Source: Stemphylium vesicarium (taxonomy: Eukaryota > Ascomycota > Dothideomycetes > Pleosporales > Pleosporaceae). Taken from it: a DNA stretch of 24,312 nucleotides. The stretch is taken from contig QXCR01000280.1 in assembly GCA_004380135.1 (NCBI GenBank), forward strand, positions 1-24,312, given 5' to 3'. Position 1 is the first letter of the stretch. The number at the start of each line of letters is the position of its first letter. Positions 18,144-24,312 of the stretch are shown here, in pieces. The notes beneath the pieces were generated by a model, which saw only the letters and a list, made by a program, of their open reading frames with translations, was not told the origin of the DNA and made no database searches. The translations under genes were made by a program, and so were the position numbers.

Positions 18144-19894
18144 ATGGCCTCGCAAAACTATGACTACGGCAGCAATGGCATGTTCAGCGTCTTCAAGAAC
18201 GAACACAGCGCGCACCCTGATTTCGCCAACCTGACGCTGCTCGTCTTCGAGGCAGTCATGGAGGTCGTGTGTGTGAGCGCGCCTGGCTACATCGTTGCAC
18301 GAATGGGCCAATTCGACGCAGAGAGCCAGAAGTTTCTCGCCAACCTCAACACGCAACTGTTCACGCCTTGCTTGAGTGAGTACCGTGATACTTGACACCT
18401 GGATTCGCCCTGACGTCTACTCTAGTTTTCACCAAGCTCGCATCCCAATTGACGGCCGAGAAGCTGGCTGAGCTCGCCGTCATTCCCGTCATCTTCATCG
18501 TACAAACACTGATATCCTACATCGCCGCGCTTCTCGTATCGCGCATATGCAAATTCAACAAGAGAGCCTCCAACTTCGTCGTCGCTATGGCGGTATGACA
18601 TCACTTATCCCTTGTGAAGTAGTAGGGCTGACAGCCTCAGGTCTTTGGAAACTCCAACTCGCTACCAATCTCCCTCGTCATCTCCCTATCGAAAACGCTC
18701 TCCGGCCTTCACTGGGACAAGGTACCTGGTGATAACGATAACGAAGTCGGTGCGCGCGGCATCTTGTACCTTCTCATCTTCCAGCAGCTTGGTCAGCTCG
18801 TGCGGTGGACATGGGGCTTCAACGTGCTCCTAGCGCCCGCCAGCGCATACAAGGACGAGGATGGAGGCAAGAACAATGCCATCGAGACCGGGGAGTACAG
18901 CGATGACGAGGCACAACGCCTTCTTGACGACTCGCATTCTGACTACGAATCCGGGAACGTCACCAGCTACGCTACCTCCGCCGATAACAGCGACTCGGAC
19001 TCGGACTCCATATTCCACCGCGAAGAGGCTCAGGCAACCGCCGACTTCATCACCCCCACCAATGGCAACGCGACGGTCCCTGGAGCCGGCGACATGACCG
19101 GAAGCACCAATGGCCATGCCAACGGACACCTCAATGGTGTGCTCGAAGCCCACAACAAGAGCAAGAACACACCAAAAGGCCTCAAGGGAATGCCAAAGCG
19201 TGCTGGAATGGCTCTGCAACGCTCTGCAAGTTCAGTGTCCATGACAACAACCCGTGCCGGTAACCGAGTCTTCAATGTTTTGCCCAAATGGCTCCAAGGG
19301 CCCTGCTCCATGATCGGTCGGGGCTTGACCAGATTCTTCAAAGGCGTTTGGGACTTTATGAACCCTCCTCTATGGGCTATGTTGATTGCCATCCTCATTG
19401 CCTCCATTCCACCGCTGCAGCATCTATTCTTTACTCCCGGAACATTCATTAACAACTCGGTCACTCGTGCCGTCAACCAAAGTGGGCAGGTTGCCGTGCC
19501 GCTTATTCTGGTCGTTCTGGGCGCCAACCTTGCCCGCAACACCCTGCCCAAGGAAGACCAGCACTCGATTGAAGACCCAAGTGTAGAGAGGAAGCTTGTC
19601 ATCGCTTCGCTTGTCAGTCGCATGCTTATTCCAACGCTTCTTATGGCTCCAATGCTGGCTTTGACTGCCAAGTATGTCCCTGTCAGCATTCTCGACGATC
19701 CCATCTTCATCATCGTTTGCTTCCTCCTGAGTGGTGCACCGAGCGCCCTTCAGTTGGCGCAAATCTGTCAGATCAACAACGTCTACATGGGTGCCATGTC
19801 GAGGATCCTGTTCCAGAGCTATGTCGTCTGGATCCTGCCGTCTACCCTGCTGTTGGTCATGCTTGCACTGGAAACAGTTGAATGGGCCAAATAA
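18144..19894 (+). CDS. PIN-like / auxin efflux carrier family membrane protein (ECM3-like)
   Basis: Three exons (18144-18375, 18426-18592, 18641-19894) across introns of 50 and 48 nt give 550 residues. The N-terminal half has hydrophobic segments including LTLLVFEAVMEVVCVSAPGY, LNTQLFTPCLIFTKLASQL (across intron 1) and VIPVIFIVQTLISYIAALL, followed by FGNSNSLPISL (across intron 2). The last two motifs are hallmarks of fungal auxin-efflux-carrier/PIN-like proteins such as yeast Ecm3 and Ybr287w. A hydrophilic loop of about 190 residues, rich in D/S/N/G, follows. The C-terminal half then has about five membrane segments (PLWAMLIAILIASIPPL, VPLILVVLGANLA, LIPTLLMAPMLALTA, FIIVCFLLSGAPSALQLAQ, YVVWILPSTLLLVML). 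Yeast relatives are placed in the ER; the transported substrate is unknown. I chose the ATG at 18144 (GCCATGGCC context). ATGs at 18072 and 18018 are in frame and would add 24 or 42 residues. Confidence 0.9.
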
Positions 19895-20706
19895 ACAGGC
19901 CCCGTAGGGCAAGATGAGCGCCAGGCCGCGTTCGTCGAATCATTAAAAACCATGCGAAGACTACAGACCAACATTCGGGTTCAAAGCGAGGCGTTGTGGT
20001 GTCGGGCGTCTACTTGTTGTAATTTGGGCTTTGCGTAGGCCCTATCAGGGCACAGGGGCCATGTTGAAAAAAGCCTGCACATACGTTGCAAAGAGAGTGA
20101 CATTCTTGAAACTTGCCACATCCACTAATAGAACACATGATCAAATATTGCCACGTATGCGCTATGCATGTCTCTGAGAGATTCCAAATGGCAGGTTTTT
20201 GTCCACTGTCCACTTGTGCTTGCTTGCCGTATAGCCTGACGTAGGCCGCCGAGGCTCGCGAACATGGAACGACGCCGAGACCTAGGCGCAAGACTGGTAA
20301 CCTAGAGACGGAGAGGAGTCCGCAACTTGAAAGCGCCAGCCTGCCGTCTGTTCCTGTCCTGAGGTCTTAAGTTTTGGAAATGCCATATGACCCAAGATCC
20401 TCTTTGCAATTCTTTCGCAGCCCCATCTTGTGCATTGCTGTTCTCTCACCCAACTTATCCTGACCGCCAATCAGCTTGGCACGTGGACCCTGAACTCGCG
20501 TGTAGCTTCTAACCGTCCTGGGCTGCGGTATCTATCGATAACACTTGCCCACCAAAACGACCCAATCCTCCTACCCACCAATTTGGAAGCGGCTATTGTC
20601 AGACCTTCACTACTCGGAACCGATTACACCGGACTCACTGTTACTACTACGCCGATCCGGCTTACTTTACCCGGGCGGATCGTTTCGGACAACCTCGACG
20701 ATTATT
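19895..20706. other. Intergenic region, carrier 3' flank and choline kinase promoter
   Basis: An 812-nt gap between two plus-strand genes. Open frames at 20430-21152 and 20545-20706 continue into choline kinase exon 1, either out of frame or in frame upstream of the preferred ATG. Neither shows conserved residues before 20707. No RNA gene or repeat was seen. Confidence 0.5.
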
Positions 20707-23623
20707 ATGGCATCCTCCAATTGGCAAGTGCAGCAGGCCACCGGCCCACAGTCAAGCGACTCACCCGCAGCGTCATGCAACAATACATTAGAAGACGGAA
20801 CGTCATCACCCTCGAACAAAGGTTAGTCCATGTTCCTTGTGTTGCTCAGTCGCGTGTGGTCCTTCGGGTCAAACCCCACGTTGCTCCCCAGCTTTCAAGT
20901 TGTATCCTCAAGCGGGGTATACACCTGAATGACTCTTCATCCCCTAGAATAACCCCGACTTCGATTATTAAGTCAGATCATTGTAATTTAGATTATAACG
21001 TAGCGTACTTGGGATCCGAAAAGTCTGCGACCAGAGATTGCAACCAGTCTATGCCTTGTCACTTTACATTCAGTCCAAATTCCAGAAGGTTGCTTACCAT
21101 TTCCCCACAGTCGTATCTTTCCCCGATGACAACACCATCTCTCCGCTGCTAATCGGCAAGACCAAGGAACTCGACCAGAAGGACTACTTGGACCTCGACA
21201 AGCCACCCAGGCATTATCCTGCAAGCGTTAGCAGGAAGCGCTTGTCTGCGCGCCCTTCCTATGAGCGCATGGGCTCGTCTAAATCTGGGGCGGCTGAAGG
21301 CAATCCTTCATTGAACTCATTGCTCTCGGACAACCCGGTAGATGCAGGTGCTCACAGCCAGCAAGCGCACGAAAACCTACTGAAACAGGTGGGCACTTGG
21401 CTGAAGCAAGAGCGAAGCAGACGCCATGCTCGAAAGGCGAAGCGAAAGGCCGCCAAATATGGTGCTGCTGATCATGAGCCTGCAGAGGACACTGCAGCGG
21501 ACATGCCCGATCAGCCCGATGCTCGCCTCAGGAGCGGATCTGAGTCGTCCCATGGCGAGGAGTCCCTCAATCAACTGGCAAACATACTCGAGAAGACCTT
21601 GGCTTTGAAGCCTGCCGAAGCCAAGAGAAGGACCAATCATCTCCGCAGGTCTTCCACTGGCTTGAAGCGACATTCTGCAATTTCCTTGGATTCCGACTAC
21701 TTTGAGTCAGTTGATCAACTTGTACCCAGTTGCGAGGCCATATTGGACAACTCAAAGACCATGGCGTACAACGTCGATGAGCCAGGAACAGAGCCTGACC
21801 TTGACATTTCTGAAAGAGAGGCGCGCAAGGAGAAGGAGGCTTGGACCAAATTCCGGGCTGAGATCCTCCGTCTGATTCATACATTGAAGCTGAAAGGATG
21901 GCGGAAAGTGCCTGTCGAGCAGAGCAACGAAATTGATGTTCAAAGGCTGAGCGGTGCGCTCACAAATGCTGTTTATGTCGTTTCCCCACCCAAGAACTTG
22001 GGACCTCCAGAGCATACCGAAGATGGGCCACCTAAGCCTAGGAACCCTCCACCGTAAGTACAGCTCAACTTGGTCAAACTTTTGTCTAATGCTTTCTAGG
22101 AAATTACTACTCCGTGTCTATGGACCACAAGTAGAACACCTGATTGATCGAGAATCTGAGCTGCAGATACTGACGCGACTTGCCCGTAAGCGTATTGGGC
22201 CTCGCCTGCTTGGGACTTTCAGCAACGGACGATTCGAAGAGTTTCTTCATGCGAAGCCACTCAGTGCTAAAGAGTTACGCAACCCGGATACATCGGTCCA
22301 GATTGCAAAACGTATGCGAGAGCTCCACGAGGGTATTGATCTACTAAAAGAAGAACGAAAGGCCGGCCCCTTTGTTTGGCAAAACTGGGACAAGTGGGTC
22401 GATCGCTGCGAATACATCGTGACCTGGTTGGATCAGCAAGTCCGCGAGAGCAAACAAGATCCCTCGCAAGCGAATGTCGACAAGTGGAAGAAGCGAGGAT
22501 ATGTCTGTGGTGTGGAATGGCCCATGTTCAGACAGATGATCGACAAGTATCGAAGCTGGTTGGAAGAGCAGTATGGTGGCATTGATAGGATCAACGAACG
22601 GATGATCTTTGCTCATAACGATGTGAGTCGGAACACGATTTCTGAAGGACGTAAGCTGACTTCACCATAGACTCAATATGGCAACATCCTGCGTATGATG
22701 CCGGAAGGCGAGTCACCATTGATGCTCCCAGCCAACCAACACAAGCAATTGGTGGTCATTGACTTTGAGTACGCCAACGCAAACCTTCCGGGTCTTGAGT
22801 TTGCAAACCACTTTGTAAGCTTGTTCCATCTTGCCATGATCTAGTTGTATATGAGCTAACTTGGATTCAGACCGAATGGACTTACAACTACCATGATCCA
22901 GAGGCTTCGTGGCGCTGCAACACCAAGCACTACCCCACGATCGAAGAGCAACACCGTTTCATTCGTGCATACTTGATGCACAATCCATCCTACAAGGCTG
23001 CTGGGGGATACACCTCAAACCCTGCAACACCTCATCTTGGGCCACTTCCCTCTTCTGGTAGTACTACTGCCCTGACTGCGACTGCTGCCCCGAGTAGTAT
23101 CTCTGCGTTCATGCTCGACTCGCGCGCTCCACCGGGTGAAAAATACCAGGAACAGGAAGCACAGTCTGAGCGACAAATCGAAGAGGAGACGCGTCGCCTG
23201 TTGGCAGAAACGAAGCTCTGGCGCCTCGCCAACTCGGCCATGTGGGTAGCCTGGGGCATTGTCCAAGCCCACGTCCCCGGTCTCCCCGACTTTGACGAGG
23301 AGAACGAGAAGACAAACGGCAACCCAAGTGCCAAAGCAGCCATGCTAGACAGTGCGACGGCAGAAATAGAGGCAGAAGCAGAAGCAGAGCAGAACGGGGC
23401 CGGGATCGTGAGTGAAGAAACGGCGGAGCAGACAAAAGCACAAACGCAGGCGGACCAGGATGCTGACCTTTTCAAACCACAGGACGAGGAAGAGTTTGAC
23501 TACCTGACCTATGCTAACGACCGCGCCATGTTTGTCTGGGGCGATGCTCTTAGAATGGGCATTGTCAGCTCAAGCGACCTGCCGGAGGAGCTGCTGAACA
23601 AGATTAAACTTGTCGAATATTGA
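20707..23623 (+). CDS. CKI1: Choline kinase (choline/ethanolamine kinase family)
   Basis: Five exons (20707-20821, 21111-22053, 22100-22622, 22671-22814, 22871-23623) give 825 residues; introns are 289, 46, 48 and 56 nt. A disordered N-terminal extension of about 280 residues carries a basic ERSRRHARKAKRKAAK patch (about 137-153, NLS-like). The choline-kinase N segment starts at FRAEILRLIHTLKLKGWRKV, followed by the kinase core KLLLRVYGPQVEHLIDRESE. The catalytic HND (about 525-527) reads HND|TQYGNIL across intron 3, and VVIDFEYAN (Asp about 558) and FANHF|TEWTYNYHDPEA (across intron 4) follow. These are Brenner's motif and the choline kinase motif. Family role: ATP-dependent phosphorylation of choline, the first step of the Kennedy route to phosphatidylcholine. 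The acidic Ala/Glu-rich insert near the C-terminus is unusual. The first exon is inferred: ATG context ATTATGG, GTTAGT donor and CCACAG acceptor, phase-matched to give SNKVVSFPDD. The kinase identity is secure; the first exon less so. Confidence 0.93.
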
Positions 23624-24187
23624 GTGGGGAGGAAACATTCCCTTGGATCATCTCCTTGGATCTATTGGGCAGAAAGATCAGAGCTGGGATTTGATGTGCT
23701 TCGATGATGGAAAGGGCGGGCAGAATGAACGGAGATTGTACAAGGTGGGGGATTCATTTTCGAGACAAAACCAAGTGGGTTACGAGACATGTATGGGAAT
23801 GACTTGAATTGGAGGCTCTCGGCATTCATTTAATGCGGAGGGACTCTTTCCATGCCGATCAACTACCTTTCCTTTGGTCGACACCCAGCTAGATAGAATC
23901 CGTACTCATTCGAGAGATGTAAGTAATAAACAAACAAGAAAGTTAAAAAAAAACTCTCACATTCTCAGACTTTGGACATCTTGAGCACCGATGATTGAAA
24001 TCGCGCATGTCCAAAATGCAACACCCAAGCAACAGACGAGACAAAGCTGAATCCAGTAACATGTATGCATAATGGGAAATGTCCAAACTAAGCAAAGTGC
24101 CAAACATATCCTCTTCCCAAGCAAACCAACGCCCAGAACGCCCCTGCCCAAGGAAACCCATTTGGTGCATTAAGCCTATCTCACGGC
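23624..24187. other. Intergenic region after choline kinase
   Basis: This 564-nt AT-leaning stretch includes a 9-A tract at 23945-23953. It fits 3' UTR sequence on one or both strands. No gene, RNA or repeat could be supported. Confidence 0.6.
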
Positions 24188-24312
24188 TCAGCTCGTATCC
24201 ATGGCATCCCCTTCATCCCCAGCACCAGCACCATCCACCCCCTTACCCTCCTTCCCATCCGCTCTCCCCATACCCTCAACCAACCCCTCCAACCCCCTAA
24301 CCTCCTCCCCCC
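24188..24312 (-). CDS. Possible C-terminus of an unidentified protein (partial)
   Basis: Read on the minus strand from 24310, an open frame gives 40 residues rich in Gly, Asp, Glu and Ala. It ends AGDEGDAMDTS before TGA at 24188-24190. An acidic, disordered C-terminal tail is plausible, and the AT-leaning flank beyond it suits a 3' UTR. The fragment is too short to name. The alternative is a plus-strand start at 24201 (MASPSSPAPAPS..). Another minus-strand frame is also open because the tract is so biased. Confidence 0.35.
   Translation of the reverse strand, partial: GEEVRGLEGLVEGMGRADGKEGKGVDGAGAGDEGDAMDTS

Noticed and set aside
20930..20975. Micro-exon inside choline kinase intron 1 (after CCCCTAG, reading NNPDFDY)
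   Set aside because: The reading meets a TAA before any GT donor and does not fit the phase of exon 1.
21038..21110. Choline kinase starting at the ATG at 21038 instead of 20707
   Set aside because: The 24 residues before 21111 are unlike the rest, and a CCACAG acceptor at 21110 is phase-matched to exon 1; the alternative remains possible.
20430..21152. Plus-strand open frame of 240 codons upstream of choline kinase
   Set aside because: Overlaps the inferred first exon in another frame, reads across the probable 289-nt intron and has no conserved features.
24079..24300. Plus-strand open frame of 73 codons, Pro/His/Ser-rich at its end
   Set aside because: Low complexity from the C-rich tract; starts in AT-rich flank with no conserved sequence.

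Overview
The window is a gene-dense stretch of nuclear genome from a filamentous ascomycete (Pezizomycotina). Most introns are 46-71 nt, with GT..AG ends and CTRAC/CTGAC-like branch sites. The gene set is fungal housekeeping: Hsp104, Pbs2, Sec63, a fungal choline kinase and an ECM3-type carrier. Pbs2 has the extra N-lobe loop that I recall from filamentous ascomycete PbsB proteins. A Dothideomycete/Pleosporales origin is my best guess, but nothing in the window proves it. No bacterial-style features (operons, Shine-Dalgarno sites, CRISPR) and no transposon were seen.

Layout from left to right. 1-211 (+): 3' end of a C1D/Lrp1-type exosome cofactor. 1033-1879 (-): intracellular RING-like plus LysM protein. 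2565-3231 (+): ribosomal protein uS8/Rps22. 3731-6490 (-): disaggregase Hsp104, with heat-shock elements and a TATA tract upstream. 7260-8408 (-): type II membrane glycosyltransferase-like protein. 8757-10126 (-): secreted protein with a highly charged helical tail. 10127-11804: long gene-free region. 11805-14096 (-): ER translocon J-protein Sec63, five exons. 14890-17003 (-): HOG-pathway MAPKK Pbs2. 18144-19894 (+): PIN-like/auxin-efflux-carrier membrane transporter. 20707-23623 (+): choline kinase, five exons. 24188-24312 (-): possible C-terminus of a further gene.

These are independently transcribed genes, not a cluster. Several share promoter space: LysM/Rps22 diverge over 685 bp and Pbs2/carrier over 1.14 kb. 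Others converge, such as Rps22/Hsp104. Three have stress or ER themes (Hsp104 in protein rescue, Pbs2 in osmostress signalling, Sec63 in ER import), but nothing suggests they act as a unit.

I found no clear new multi-gene system. The most rewarding details are: a stop-free 60-nt (3n) intron near the end of SEC63; a cytosolic RING-like/PPxY/LysM protein; a secreted protein with an almost uninterrupted charged helix; a probable 5'-UTR intron in RPS22; and a choline kinase with an N-terminal extension of about 280 residues. Exon structures were derived by hand from splice signals, reading phase and family conservation; no transcript data or database search was available.
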